DNA of 64,000 nt from Actinomadura hibisca NBRC 15177 (GTDB lineage Bacteria; Actinomycetota; Actinomycetes; Streptosporangiales; Streptosporangiaceae). The stretch covers positions 1-64,000 of the forward strand of contig NZ_BCRO01000012.1 in the NCBI RefSeq assembly GCF_001552635.1. The letters are read 5' to 3'. Shown here one piece after another: positions 1 through 8,313 of this stretch; within the stretch, counting starts at the first letter, position 1; each line of letters begins with the position of its first letter. The notes beneath the pieces are model-generated. The model searched no databases, was not told the origin of the DNA, and saw only the letters and a list, made by a program, of their open reading frames with translations. Position numbers and translations under genes: made by a program.

Positions 1-6
1 ACTCGT

Positions 7-678
7 CTAGGAGGGAGGGTGTTCGCCCGGCGTCACGAGCCCCGACTCGTAGGCGAGCACCACCGCCTGCACGCGGTCGCGCACCCCGAGCTTGCCGAGC
101 AGGCTGCTGACGTGGGTCTTGACGGTGTGCTCGGTGACGTACAGCTCGCGCCCGATCTCGGCGTTGGACAACCCCCGCGCGACCAGCCGCAACGTCTCGC
201 CCTCCCGCGCGGTCAGCGAGGCCAGCCGCGCGTCGGGACGCGCCGCGCCCCGCCCCCGCCCGACGACGTCGGCGATCAGCCGCCGGGTGACGGTCGGCGC
301 GAGCAGCGCCTCCCCGGCCGCCACGACCCGCACCGCCTCCACCAGCTCGTCGCGCCGCATGTCCTTCAGCAGGAACCCGCTGGCCCCCGCGTGCAGCGCG
401 TCGTAGACGTACTCGTCCAGGTCGAAGGTGGTGAGCACCAGCACCCGGGCGTCGCTCTCCCGGCAGATGACGCCGGTGGCCTCGATGCCGTCGGTGCCGG
501 GCATCCGCACGTCCATCAGCACCACGTCGGGCCGCAGCTCGCGCACGGCCCGGATCGCCTCGGCCCCGTCGGCGACGGCCCCTGCCAGCTCCAGGTCCGG
601 ATGCGCGGACACGATCATCCCGAACCCGTCGCGCACCAGCGCCTGGTCGTCGGCGATCAGCACACGGATGGCGGTCAC
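7..678 (-). CDS. NarL/LuxR-family response regulator
   Basis: A 223-residue DNA-binding response regulator. The N-terminal receiver domain (about 1-120) shows the acidic pair D10-D11, the phospho-acceptor D56 in VVLMDVRMPG and the lysine in FLLKD. A LuxR-type helix-turn-helix fills about 150-215 (LTAREGETLRLVARGLSNAE, then EHTVKTHVSSLLGKL). The start is GTG at 678, four bases after the stop of the upstream kinase, with an AGGGG just before it. The order kinase then regulator, same strand and near contact, makes them one two-component system. The stimulus is not evident. Confidence 0.95.
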   Translation of the reverse strand: MTAIRVLIADDQALVRDGFGMIVSAHPDLELAGAVADGAEAIRAVRELRPDVVLMDVRMPGTDGIEATGVICRESDARVLVLTTFDLDEYVYDALHAGASGFLLKDMRRDELVEAVRVVAAGEALLAPTVTRRLIADVVGRGRGAARPDARLASLTAREGETLRLVARGLSNAEIGRELYVTEHTVKTHVSSLLGKLGVRDRVQAVVLAYESGLVTPGEHPPS

Positions 679-682
679 ACCC

Positions 683-1810
683 CTAATTCAAGGGCAAAGT
701 GGCCACCACGCGGAACCCCGAACCGCCCGCTCCCGGCCCCGCCGCCAGCTCCCCGCCGACGGCCGCGACCCGCTCCCGCATCCCCACAAGCCCGTGACCT
801 CCGCCTTCGACCGCGCCGCCCACGCCGTCGTCGACGACCTCCACGCGCAGAACGTCCTCGCCCCACTCCAGCCGCACGACGGCGTTGCGCGCCCGCGCGT
901 GCTTCACGGTGTTGGTGAGCCCCTCCTGAACGATCCGGTAGACGGCCGAAGCGAGATCCTGCGGCACCTCCACGGGCCGCCCGCTCTCCTCCAGCGAGAC
1001 GTCGAACCCCGCCTTCCGCACCCCGTCCACCAACCCGGGCACCCCCGCCAGCCCCGGCGGAGGCCGCCGCCCCGAGTCCTCCTCCCGCAACACCCCCAGC
1101 GCCCGCCGCAACTGCGCCAGCGCCTCCCGCGCGGTGACGGAGATCGCGTCGAACACCTCCTCGGCCTTGTCCGGATCGCTCCGCACCACCAGCGGCCCGG
1201 CCTCGGCCTGGATGGCGACCATGCTCATGGCGTGGGCGAGGATGTCGTGCATCTCCCGCGCGATGCGCTGCCGCTCCCGCGTCGCCGCCGCCCCCTGCTC
1301 CTCGGCCAGCCGCTTGGCCCGCTCCTCCAGCATCGCGATCCGGTCCGCCCGCGCCCGCGCGGCGGTCCCCAACGTGTAGGCGGCGGCGAAGGCGAGCCCG
1401 ACGACCCCCAGGTTCAGCACCTCGTCCTTGGGGATCAGGACCGAGGTGGACACCCCCACGACCGTGCCCGCGACGGCGATCGCCCGCTCGACCGGCGTGC
1501 ACAGCGCGGCGAAGGTGTAGGTGGCGACGAGCTGCGCCGCCGGGAGGTCGCCGAGCGCGTCGCCGAACGCCAGCGCCGTCGTCCCGATCCCGCAGACCAG
1601 CGTGACCTCGAACGGGTACCGCCGCCGCCACAGCAGCGGCAGCGAGTTCCCGGCCGCCAGGATCGGGATCCACCAGGTGAGCCGCTCGTCGATGGCCATC
1701 TGGACCACCAGGTGCAGGCAGCACGCGAGCGCGATGACGGCGTCGGCGGACGCGGGCGGCAGGCGGGGCAACCGCTGGACGAGGGCACGGGGAGAGGGCA
1801 CGGACTCCAC
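683..1810 (-). CDS. NarL-type sensor histidine kinase (HisKA_3 family)
   Basis: A 375-residue membrane kinase. Several hydrophobic segments cover about 20-150, then a short coiled coil (EERAKRLAEEQG) leads into the dimerisation/phosphoacceptor helix REMHDILAH with H188. The C-terminal HATPase_c domain has the N box (EGLTNTVKHA), DDGVGG and GHGLVGMRERV. This is the class that pairs with NarL regulators, and the next gene downstream is one. The start is uncertain: GTG 1810 is given, but GTG 1801 also fits. There is no obvious extracellular sensor domain, so the signal is probably sensed in the membrane. Confidence 0.93.
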   Translation of the reverse strand: MESVPSPRALVQRLPRLPPASADAVIALACCLHLVVQMAIDERLTWWIPILAAGNSLPLLWRRRYPFEVTLVCGIGTTALAFGDALGDLPAAQLVATYTFAALCTPVERAIAVAGTVVGVSTSVLIPKDEVLNLGVVGLAFAAAYTLGTAARARADRIAMLEERAKRLAEEQGAAATRERQRIAREMHDILAHAMSMVAIQAEAGPLVVRSDPDKAEEVFDAISVTAREALAQLRRALGVLREEDSGRRPPPGLAGVPGLVDGVRKAGFDVSLEESGRPVEVPQDLASAVYRIVQEGLTNTVKHARARNAVVRLEWGEDVLRVEVVDDGVGGAVEGGGHGLVGMRERVAAVGGELAAGPGAGGSGFRVVATLPLN

Positions 1811-1902
1811 TCCGGCGACGGGGGACCGGGCCCTCAGTATCCGCCAACGATCATCCCGCCGTCCTCCCTCTCAAGAGCGACTCAAGAGCGACCCGGCGGC
1901 CC

Positions 1903-3048
1903 TCACGGACGGGCGAGCGCGCGGGCCGTGACGGCGGCGTCCAGGATCCGGAGGCCGTCGGGGCTGCCCAGGTCCAGGCCGACCAGCTTGGCGACCTTGG
2001 CCAGGCGGTAGTCCAGGGTGTTGCGGTGGATGCGCAGCTCGGCGGCGGCGCGGGCGCGGTTGTGGCCGTGGCGCACGAAGGTGCGCACGGTGTCCAGCAG
2101 CACGGGCCTGCCGTCCAGCGGGTCCAGCTTGGCGGCCAGCGCGGGCAGGGCCGGGCCCGGCCGGGCCATCTGGTACTCCAGCAGGACGTCGTCCAGGCGG
2201 TAGACGCCGGGCGGCCGGTCCAGGCGGCCCAGCAGGTCGGCGATCTGCTCGGCCTCGGCGAGCGCGCCGGGGACGGCCGCGTGGTCGGCGGCGGTGGCGA
2301 CGGCGGCGGTGACCGTGCGGGAGGTGGCCTCCGCGACCCGCTCCATCAGAGCGGGCAACCCGTCGCCGGGGGAGCCGGGCAGCAGGATCGTCCCCCCGTC
2401 CGGGCCGAGCGCGGCCAGCACGTCGGCCTGCTGGTGGGCGTCCAGGGCGGCCTGGACGCGGCGCACGGTGGGGCGCGCGTCGTCGCCGCCGGGCCCGAGC
2501 CGGAACACGACCACCAGGTAGGCGTCCGCGAGCGCGACCCCCGCCTGCTCGGCCAGGTCGGCGGCGGGCTCGCCCGCCAGCAGCGCGGCGATCAGGCCGC
2601 GCCGGGTGTCGCGGCGCTGCCCCTCGATCTGCTGCTGCTCGTGCAGGTGGGCGAGCGCCAGCGCGGGCAGGACGGCCGCCAGGTAGCGCAGGACGTGCGC
2701 GCCGTACCGGCGCAGGTCGGCGGCGTCGGCGTCCTCGGCGAGCAGCTCCCAGCACGCCTGCCAGCCAACCGGGTAGGCGGCGATGGCGGCGTCCAGCGGC
2801 AGGCCCTCGGCGGCCCGTCGCGCCGACCAGTCGATGATCTCGGTCAGCTCGGTGGCGTTGGGGCCGCGGTCCTCGCGCAGGGTCGTGGTGACCAGCCGGA
2901 TGGTCTGGTCGAACGCCGCGCGCACGTCGCCGTCCAGCAGCTCCCGGGGCAGCAGGCCGTAGAAGGGGATCTCGGCCGCGCACCGTTCGACGGCCGCACG
3001 GGTCAGTTCGGGGATCCGGGCCACCATGCGGTCTTCGAATCGGGACAT
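1903..3048 (-). CDS. PucR-family transcriptional regulator
   Basis: A 381-residue protein beginning MSRFEDRMVARIPELT. The N-terminal helical region (about 1-160) resembles the RsbRD-type domain often found in actinobacterial PucR proteins. The middle is a degenerate GGDEF-like region, and the C-terminus (about 325-375) is the PucR/CdaR helix-turn-helix (FVRHGHNRARAAAELRIHRN, then TLDYRLAKV). The reading frame stays open upstream to 3879, but that stretch overlaps the divergent hydrolase gene antisense, so ATG 3048 is chosen. It diverges from the secreted hydrolase; a related regulator follows that gene on the other strand. Confidence 0.9.
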   Translation of the reverse strand: MSRFEDRMVARIPELTRAAVERCAAEIPFYGLLPRELLDGDVRAAFDQTIRLVTTTLREDRGPNATELTEIIDWSARRAAEGLPLDAAIAAYPVGWQACWELLAEDADAADLRRYGAHVLRYLAAVLPALALAHLHEQQQIEGQRRDTRRGLIAALLAGEPAADLAEQAGVALADAYLVVVFRLGPGGDDARPTVRRVQAALDAHQQADVLAALGPDGGTILLPGSPGDGLPALMERVAEATSRTVTAAVATAADHAAVPGALAEAEQIADLLGRLDRPPGVYRLDDVLLEYQMARPGPALPALAAKLDPLDGRPVLLDTVRTFVRHGHNRARAAAELRIHRNTLDYRLAKVAKLVGLDLGSPDGLRILDAAVTARALARP

Positions 3049-3168
3049 CGCCCAATATTTGCACGCGAACGTTGCCGCAGATGCGCACAGACAACACACC
3101 GGCCACATGAAAAGTTGTGCGTCCATACGGCCTCCCCACCCCTGGGCCGCATCACCCGAGGAGCAGCC

Positions 3169-3999
3169 ATGCGCCGTCTCGCCTCCGTCCTCTCCGTCGT
3201 GGCCGTCGCCGGGGCGTCGCTGCTGGCGACCGCCCCCGCCAAGGCGGCCCCGCCCGGCGACGACACCTGGAGCAACCCCGGCCCGCACCCCGTCGCGACC
3301 AAGAACGAGCAGGTCACGACCTTCTACTACCCGGGCGACATCGCCACCAGCACGCGCACGCACCCGGTGATCGTGTGGGGCAACGGCACGTTCGCCTCCC
3401 CGGCGGCCTACGACCGGCTGCTGCGGCACTGGGCGAGCCACGGCTTCGTCGTGGCGGCCGCCAAGACCGCGTTCTCCAACAGCGGCAAGGAGATGCGCGC
3501 TGGCATCGACCGGCTCGCGACCCTGAACGGCCAGGCGGGCAGCCCCCTGCGCGGCAAGGTGGACCTGGCCCGCATCGGCGCGGCCGGTCACTCGCAGGGC
3601 GGGGCCGGTGCCATCAACAGCGGCGAGGACCGCCGGATCAGCACGTTCGTCCCCGTGCAGCCGGGCCCGCTCGCCTCGGCCTCGACCGTCCACGGCCCGG
3701 TTCTCTACCTCGCCGGGCAGAAGGACGGCATCGTCCCGCCCAAGAAGGTGCGCGTCTTCTACGACGCGACCAAGGCGGTGCCCGCCATCTACGCCGAGCG
3801 GCGCGGCGCGAACCACTTCGCCGCCACCGGTGACGGCGGCGGCTTCCGGGGCGTCACCACCGCGTGGTTCCGCTTCCACCTCATGGGCGACGCGCGGGCG
3901 CGCGCGGTGTTCTTCGGGCCGGGCTGCGGGATCTGCACGGACGCCGCCTGGAGCGACGTGCGGCGCAACGCCGAGGCCCAGCAGGTCCCCGGCGCGTAG
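3169..3999 (+). CDS. secreted alpha/beta hydrolase (chlorophyllase/cutinase-like)
   Basis: A 276-residue exported hydrolase. The signal peptide covers about 1-26 (MRRLASVLS..., cleavage near AKA-APP). The nucleophile elbow is GHSQGG, the likely acid is the Asp of AGQKDGIVPP and the base is the His of RGANHFA, which completes a Ser-Asp-His triad. The fold resembles the dienelactone/chlorophyllase/PET-hydrolase group; the substrate cannot be told. The start ATG 3169 has AGGAG six to seven bases upstream. It lies between two PucR-type regulator genes, one divergent and one following it, so one or both may control it. Confidence 0.9.
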   Translation: MRRLASVLSVVAVAGASLLATAPAKAAPPGDDTWSNPGPHPVATKNEQVTTFYYPGDIATSTRTHPVIVWGNGTFASPAAYDRLLRHWASHGFVVAAAKTAFSNSGKEMRAGIDRLATLNGQAGSPLRGKVDLARIGAAGHSQGGAGAINSGEDRRISTFVPVQPGPLASASTVHGPVLYLAGQKDGIVPPKKVRVFYDATKAVPAIYAERRGANHFAATGDGGGFRGVTTAWFRFHLMGDARARAVFFGPGCGICTDAAWSDVRRNAEAQQVPGA

Positions 4000-4013
4000 G
4001 CGGAGGTGAGGCG

Positions 4014-5126
4014 GTGCCCGTGTCGTCGATGACCCTGACCCCCACCGAACTGCACGAGCGTGTCCCGGCCGTCGCGCGCGAGGTCGTGCACCAGATCAGG
4101 CGGGACCTGCCCGCCTTCGCCTGCGACCCGTGGTCGATGGCCGAGACGGCCGAACGCGCCCTCGGCCACTTCGTCGACCTGCTGGACGACCGGGACCCGC
4201 CGTCCGGCGCGCTCATGGAGCACTTCCGGCGCATCGGCGCGCGGGAGGCCCGCGAGGGCCGGGACCTGGAACCGCTGCGGGCCGCGTTGCGGATCGGCAC
4301 GGGCACGGCGCTGCGCCACCTCACCGAGGAGGTCGCCGCGCAGGGCCCTCCGGCGGCCGTCGCGCACCTGATGGAGGCGGCGCTCGCCTACCTCGACCGG
4401 CTCCTCGACGCCGCCGCCGACGGCCACGCCGACGCCCCGGGGACGCGCCGCCGCCGGCTCCTGGAGAAGCTGGTCGCGCAGGACCTGACGGGCCTGGACC
4501 GCCTGGCGGCCGACTGCGGCTGGCCGTTGCCGCGCACGGTGGCGGCGGTGGCGCTGCGCGCGTCCCCCACCGCCGCCCGGCCCGCCCTGGACCCCGACAC
4601 GCTGCTCGGCCTGCACCTGGCCGAGCCGTGCGCGATGGTCCCCGACCCGCAGGGCTCGGGCCGGTCCCGCGTGTTGCGGGCGGGGTTGCGCGGATGGACG
4701 GCGGCGATCGGCCCCACCGTGCCGCTGGCCGAGGCGGGCCGCTCCCTCGCCCTGGCACGCCGGGCGCTGCCGCTGGCGGCGGCCAGGACGACGCTGGTGG
4801 TGACCGACCACCTGCCGCTGCTCCTGCTGGACCGCGACCCCGACCTGGTCTCGGCGCTGATCGACCACCGGCTCCGGCCGCTGCTGGGACTGCCCGCCGC
4901 CTCCCGCCGACGGCTGGCCGAGACGCTGCTGGCCTGCATCGAGAGCGGCTTCAACGCGACGGAGGTGGCCGGACGGCTCTACCTGCACGCGCAGACCGTC
5001 CGCTACCGGGTCCGCCAGCTCGAAGCGGTCTTCGGGCAGGGCATCCACGACCCGGACCGGCGCCTGGACTACCACCTGGCCGTACGGGCGTGGCTGGCCT
5101 GCGCCGACGCCGCCGACGACCCGTGA
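4014..5126 (+). CDS. PucR-family transcriptional regulator
   Basis: A 370-residue regulator from GTG 4014, chosen because GGAGG at 4002-4006 is well spaced; ATG 4029 is the alternative. The layout matches the regulator at 1903-3048: a helical N-terminal domain, a poorly conserved centre, and a C-terminal PucR helix-turn-helix (IESGFNATEVAGRLYLHAQT, then VRYRVRQLE). It starts 14 bases after the hydrolase stop codon, so the two are probably co-transcribed. With the other regulator it brackets the hydrolase. Confidence 0.9.
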   Translation: MPVSSMTLTPTELHERVPAVAREVVHQIRRDLPAFACDPWSMAETAERALGHFVDLLDDRDPPSGALMEHFRRIGAREAREGRDLEPLRAALRIGTGTALRHLTEEVAAQGPPAAVAHLMEAALAYLDRLLDAAADGHADAPGTRRRRLLEKLVAQDLTGLDRLAADCGWPLPRTVAAVALRASPTAARPALDPDTLLGLHLAEPCAMVPDPQGSGRSRVLRAGLRGWTAAIGPTVPLAEAGRSLALARRALPLAAARTTLVVTDHLPLLLLDRDPDLVSALIDHRLRPLLGLPAASRRRLAETLLACIESGFNATEVAGRLYLHAQTVRYRVRQLEAVFGQGIHDPDRRLDYHLAVRAWLACADAADDP

Positions 5127-5155
5127 CGGGCGGCCGGGCGGAGCCGCGCGCCGGG

Positions 5156-5174
5156 TTAGGTTAGGCTCTCCTCA
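5156..5174. promoter_or_regulatory. iron box (DtxR/IdeR/DmdR-type operator)
   Basis: TTAGGTTAGGCTCTCCTCA is a close match to the actinobacterial iron-box consensus TTAGGTTAGGCTAACCTAA. It lies 53 bases before the first permease of the siderophore-uptake operon, where an Fe(II)-loaded DtxR-type repressor would block transcription. A second box precedes the binding-protein gene. Confidence 0.9.
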
Positions 5175-5197
5175 TTCGGCCCGTTTTCGGAGGAAAA

Positions 5198-5230
5198 GTG
5201 TCGCTAGTCGGACTCGCGGGACGGGGATGA
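5198..5230 (+). CDS. possible ten-residue leader peptide coupled to the permease
   Basis: A ten-codon frame (MSLVGLAGRG) starts at GTG 5198, four bases after a strong GGAGG at 5189-5193. It stops at TGA 5228-5230, which overlaps the permease ATG at 5227 as ATGA. The permease has no good ribosome site of its own right before its ATG. The sequence therefore suggests translational coupling through a short leader. This is inferred from layout only. Confidence 0.5.
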   Translation: MSLVGLAGRG

Positions 5231-6282
5231 GCACGCTCGTCGAGCGGCGGCCCGCGTCCGGCGTCGTGGCGGTCCGGCGGCGGCGGGTCGCGGGGCTGGC
5301 CGTCCTCGCGGTGGTCCTCGCCGTCGCGGTGGCGGCGTCGCTGGCGGTCGGCGCGCGGGCGCTGGGCCCCGGCGAGGTCTGGCGCGGCCTGTTCGCGGCC
5401 CCGGGCTCCGACCAGCGGCTCACCGAGATCCGGCTCATCGTGCAGACCGTGCGGGTGCCCCGGACGGTGCTCGCGATCGTGGCGGGCGTCGCCCTCGGCG
5501 TCGCCGGGGTGCTGGTGCAGGGCTGCACGCGCAACCCGATCGCCGACACGGGCCTGCTGGGGGTGAACTCCGGCGCCTCGGTCGCCGTGGTGACGGCGAT
5601 CTCCCTGTTCGGGCTCGCCAGCCCGTTCCAGTACGTCTGGTTCGCCTTCCTGGGGGCGGCGCTCGCCGGTGTCGTGGTGTTCGGGCTGGCGAGCATCGGG
5701 CGGGGGGCGGGCAACCCGCTGACGCTCGCGCTGGCCGGGCAGGGGATCACGGTGTTCCTGGCGGCGATGACCACGGCGGTCGCGCTGTCGAACCAGGCGG
5801 CGCTGAACGCGTGGCGGTTCTGGAACGCGGGCTCGGTGGCCGGTGTCGGCTTCGACGTCATCTGGCCGGTGGCCGCGTTCGTCGCCGCCGGGCTGGTCCT
5901 GGCGGCGGTCACGCTGCCCGCCGTCAACCTGCTCACCATGGGCGACGACGTGGCGCGGGGCCTGGGCGTGAACATCGCGCTGAGCCGGACCCTCGGCATC
6001 GTCGCCATCACCCTGCTGGCCGGTGCGGCGACGGCCGCGTGCGGCCCCATCGCCTTCCTCGGCCTCATGGTGGCCCACCTCGCCCGCCACCTGACCGGGC
6101 CGGACTACCGCTGGCTGGTGCCGTACGCGGGCCTGCTCGGCGCGGTCGTCCTGCTGGCCTGCGACATCGTGGGGCGCGTGGTCGTGCGGCCGGGCGAGCT
6201 GGACGCGGGCATCGTCGTCGCCGTGCTCGGCGCGCCGTTCTTCGCGATCCTGGTGCGGCGCGGAAGGTTCCGGAACGCATGA
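5227..6282 (+). CDS. FecCD-family iron-siderophore ABC permease (first subunit)
   Basis: A 351-residue inner-membrane permease with about ten hydrophobic segments. It carries the family signature around 75-110 (RVPRTVLAIVAGVALGVAGV, then QGCTRNPIADTGLLGVNSGA) and a later conserved GPIAFLGLMVAH. It would form half of the transmembrane channel for a ferric siderophore and pair with the next gene product. The ATG overlaps the stop of a short leader frame; the iron box at 5156 should repress it when iron is plentiful. The downstream permease overlaps its stop as ATGA. Confidence 0.95.
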   Translation: MSTLVERRPASGVVAVRRRRVAGLAVLAVVLAVAVAASLAVGARALGPGEVWRGLFAAPGSDQRLTEIRLIVQTVRVPRTVLAIVAGVALGVAGVLVQGCTRNPIADTGLLGVNSGASVAVVTAISLFGLASPFQYVWFAFLGAALAGVVVFGLASIGRGAGNPLTLALAGQGITVFLAAMTTAVALSNQAALNAWRFWNAGSVAGVGFDVIWPVAAFVAAGLVLAAVTLPAVNLLTMGDDVARGLGVNIALSRTLGIVAITLLAGAATAACGPIAFLGLMVAHLARHLTGPDYRWLVPYAGLLGAVVLLACDIVGRVVVRPGELDAGIVVAVLGAPFFAILVRRGRFRNA

Positions 6283-7349
6283 CGGACACGGACGTGAAAC
6301 CCCCGATGGCGCCGGGCGTGCGGCTCGGCCGCGTGTCCTTCGTGTGGCGGCCCTGGCTCGTCGCCGTCACGCTGCTGCTGGCGGCGGCGACCTTCCTGGT
6401 GTTCTGCCTGTCGATCGCCGTCGGCGACCTGTTCGTCAGCCTGCCCCGGGTGGTCGCGACGATCGCCGGCCGGGGCGAGCGGGTCGACCAGTTCGTGATC
6501 ATGGATTTGCGCATGCCGCGCGCCCTGGCCGGGCTCGTGGTGGGGATCGCGCTGGGGGTGGCCGGGGCGATCACGCAGTCCATCGCGCGCAACCCGCTGG
6601 CCAGCCCGGACGTCCTCGGCATCACGGCGGGCGCGGGCGCGGTCGCGGTGTTCCTGGTGACGGTGTCGGGCGGCGTCGCCGCGACGGTCGCCGGCACGGT
6701 CGGGCTGTCGGCGGCGGCGCTCGCGGGCGGCCTCGGCACGGGGCTGCTGGTCTACTTCCTGGCGTGGCGGCGCGGGATCGACGGCTTCCGGCTCGTCCTC
6801 ATCGGCGTCTCGGTGAGCGCGGCCATGGAGGCGGTCACGAGCTGGCTGCTGGTCACGGCCGACATCAGGGACGTCGCCCGCGCCCAGACGTGGCTGGTCG
6901 GCTCGCTGGACGGCCGGTCGTGGAACGAGGTCCGGGTGGCGCTGTGCTGCGCGGCCGTCCTGCTGGCCGTCGCCGCGGCCGCCGCGTTCCAGTTCCGGCC
7001 GCTGCACTTCGGCGACGAGGTCGCCGCGGGCCTCGGCGTCCGGTACACGGTGGTGCGGGCGGTCATGCTGCTGTGCGCGGTGCTGCTGGCGGGCGCGGCG
7101 GTGAGCGCGGCGGGCCCGGTCCCGTTCGTCGCGCTGGTGGCCCCGCAGGTGGGGATGCGGCTGGCGCGGCGCCCGACGCCGCCGCTGGTGGTCTCCGGGC
7201 TGGTGGGCGCGCTGCTGCTGATCGGCGCGGACGTGGTGGCGCGCACGGTGCTGCCGGTCACGCTCCCGGTCGGCGTGGTCACCGCCGCGATCGGCGGGCC
7301 CTTCCTGGTCTACCTGCTGGTGCGGGCCAACCTCAGGCAGGCGAAGTGA
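6279..7349 (+). CDS. FecCD-family iron-siderophore ABC permease (second subunit)
   Basis: A 356-residue permease of the same family. Its signature region reads RMPRALAGLVVGIALGVAGA, then QSIARNPLASPDVLGITAGA, with GPVPFVALVAPQVG near the C-terminus and about ten membrane segments. The ATG at 6279 overlaps the TGA of the first permease by four bases, so translation is coupled and a 1:1 heterodimer is likely. The ATPase gene follows after 25 bases. The substrate class (ferric siderophore, probably hydroxamate or catecholate) is inferred from the family and the iron boxes. Confidence 0.95.
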   Translation: MTDTDVKPPMAPGVRLGRVSFVWRPWLVAVTLLLAAATFLVFCLSIAVGDLFVSLPRVVATIAGRGERVDQFVIMDLRMPRALAGLVVGIALGVAGAITQSIARNPLASPDVLGITAGAGAVAVFLVTVSGGVAATVAGTVGLSAAALAGGLGTGLLVYFLAWRRGIDGFRLVLIGVSVSAAMEAVTSWLLVTADIRDVARAQTWLVGSLDGRSWNEVRVALCCAAVLLAVAAAAAFQFRPLHFGDEVAAGLGVRYTVVRAVMLLCAVLLAGAAVSAAGPVPFVALVAPQVGMRLARRPTPPLVVSGLVGALLLIGADVVARTVLPVTLPVGVVTAAIGGPFLVYLLVRANLRQAK

Positions 7350-7374
7350 CGGCGGGCGAGGAGAGGGAGGACGG

Positions 7375-8208
7375 GTGACCGCTCAGCACGGCACCGGGAC
7401 CGGCGACGCCGTACGGCTGGCGGCCCGGGGGGTCGCGGTCGGGTACGGCGGCCGGACGGTCATCGACGGGCTCGACGTGGCGATCCCGCCCGGCGTCATC
7501 ACCACGATCATCGGCCCCAACGGCTGCGGGAAGTCGACGCTGCTGCGGACCCTGGCCCGGCTGCTCAAACCGGCGCGGGGCACGGTCGTGCTGGACGGCG
7601 CGGACATCGCCGCGCTGAAGACCAGGGACGTGGCCAAGCGGCTCGGCCTGCTGCCGCAGGCCCCGGTCGCGCCGGAGGGCCTGACGGTGGCCGACCTGGT
7701 CGCGCGCGGCCGCCATCCGCACCAGAGCTGGTTGCGGCAGTGGTCGTCCGACGACGCCGCCGTCGTGGAGCGCGCGCTCGCCATGACCGGCGTGGCCGAC
7801 CTCGCCGACCGCCCGGTGGACGCGCTGTCGGGCGGCCAGCGCCAGCGCGTCTGGATCTCGATGACCCTGGCCCAGGGCACCGACCTGCTGCTGCTGGACG
7901 AGCCGACCACCTACCTGGACCTCGCGCACGCGATCGACGTGCTCGACCTGGTGGACGACCTGCACGAGGCGGGGCGCACCGTCGTCATGGTGCTGCACGA
8001 CCTCAACCTGGCCGCGCGCTACAGCGACAACCTCGTGGTGATGCGGGCGGGGGCGATCCTGGCGCAGGGCCACCCGCGCGAGGTGATCACCGCCGGGCTG
8101 CTGCGCGAGGCGTTCGGGCTGCGCGCCGAGGTGATCGACGACCCGGTGGGCGACCGGCCGCTGATCGTGCCGATCGGCCGCGCCCATGTCCGGTCCCACC
8201 AGGAGTGA
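7375..8208 (+). CDS. siderophore ABC transporter ATP-binding protein (FepC-like)
   Basis: A 277-residue ATPase starting at GTG 7375. It has Walker A GPNGCGKST (47-55), a Q loop in LLPQAP, the signature LSGGQRQRVW, Walker B LLLLDEPT, a D loop and the switch histidine in MVLHDLN. All catalytic residues are present, so it should power the two FecCD subunits. It ends the first transcription unit; a new iron box follows at 8233. Confidence 0.96.
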   Translation: MTAQHGTGTGDAVRLAARGVAVGYGGRTVIDGLDVAIPPGVITTIIGPNGCGKSTLLRTLARLLKPARGTVVLDGADIAALKTRDVAKRLGLLPQAPVAPEGLTVADLVARGRHPHQSWLRQWSSDDAAVVERALAMTGVADLADRPVDALSGGQRQRVWISMTLAQGTDLLLLDEPTTYLDLAHAIDVLDLVDDLHEAGRTVVMVLHDLNLAARYSDNLVVMRAGAILAQGHPREVITAGLLREAFGLRAEVIDDPVGDRPLIVPIGRAHVRSHQE

Positions 8209-8232
8209 CCCGGTAAGCGGCGAAGATCCTAA

Positions 8233-8251
8233 TTAGGTTAGGCTGCCCTTA
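8233..8251. promoter_or_regulatory. second iron box
   Basis: TTAGGTTAGGCTGCCCTTA matches the DtxR/IdeR-type consensus over most positions, with a perfect left half. It lies 63 bases before the binding-protein start. Permease/ATPase and lipoprotein/exporter genes thus form two separately repressed units answering to the same iron regulator. Confidence 0.88.
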
Positions 8252-8313
8252 TTTTCAACGGACCGCCGGCCCCGGCCGGGCGCGGCGCACGGCGCGCGAA
8301 CAAGGGATCTCGA

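Noticed and set aside
675..3879. Long open frames antisense to or overlapping the kinase, regulator and hydrolase genes
   Set aside because: In this very GC-rich DNA several frames stay open by chance. Their translations are low-complexity Arg/Pro/Gly strings with no family similarity, while the chosen frames carry complete domains.
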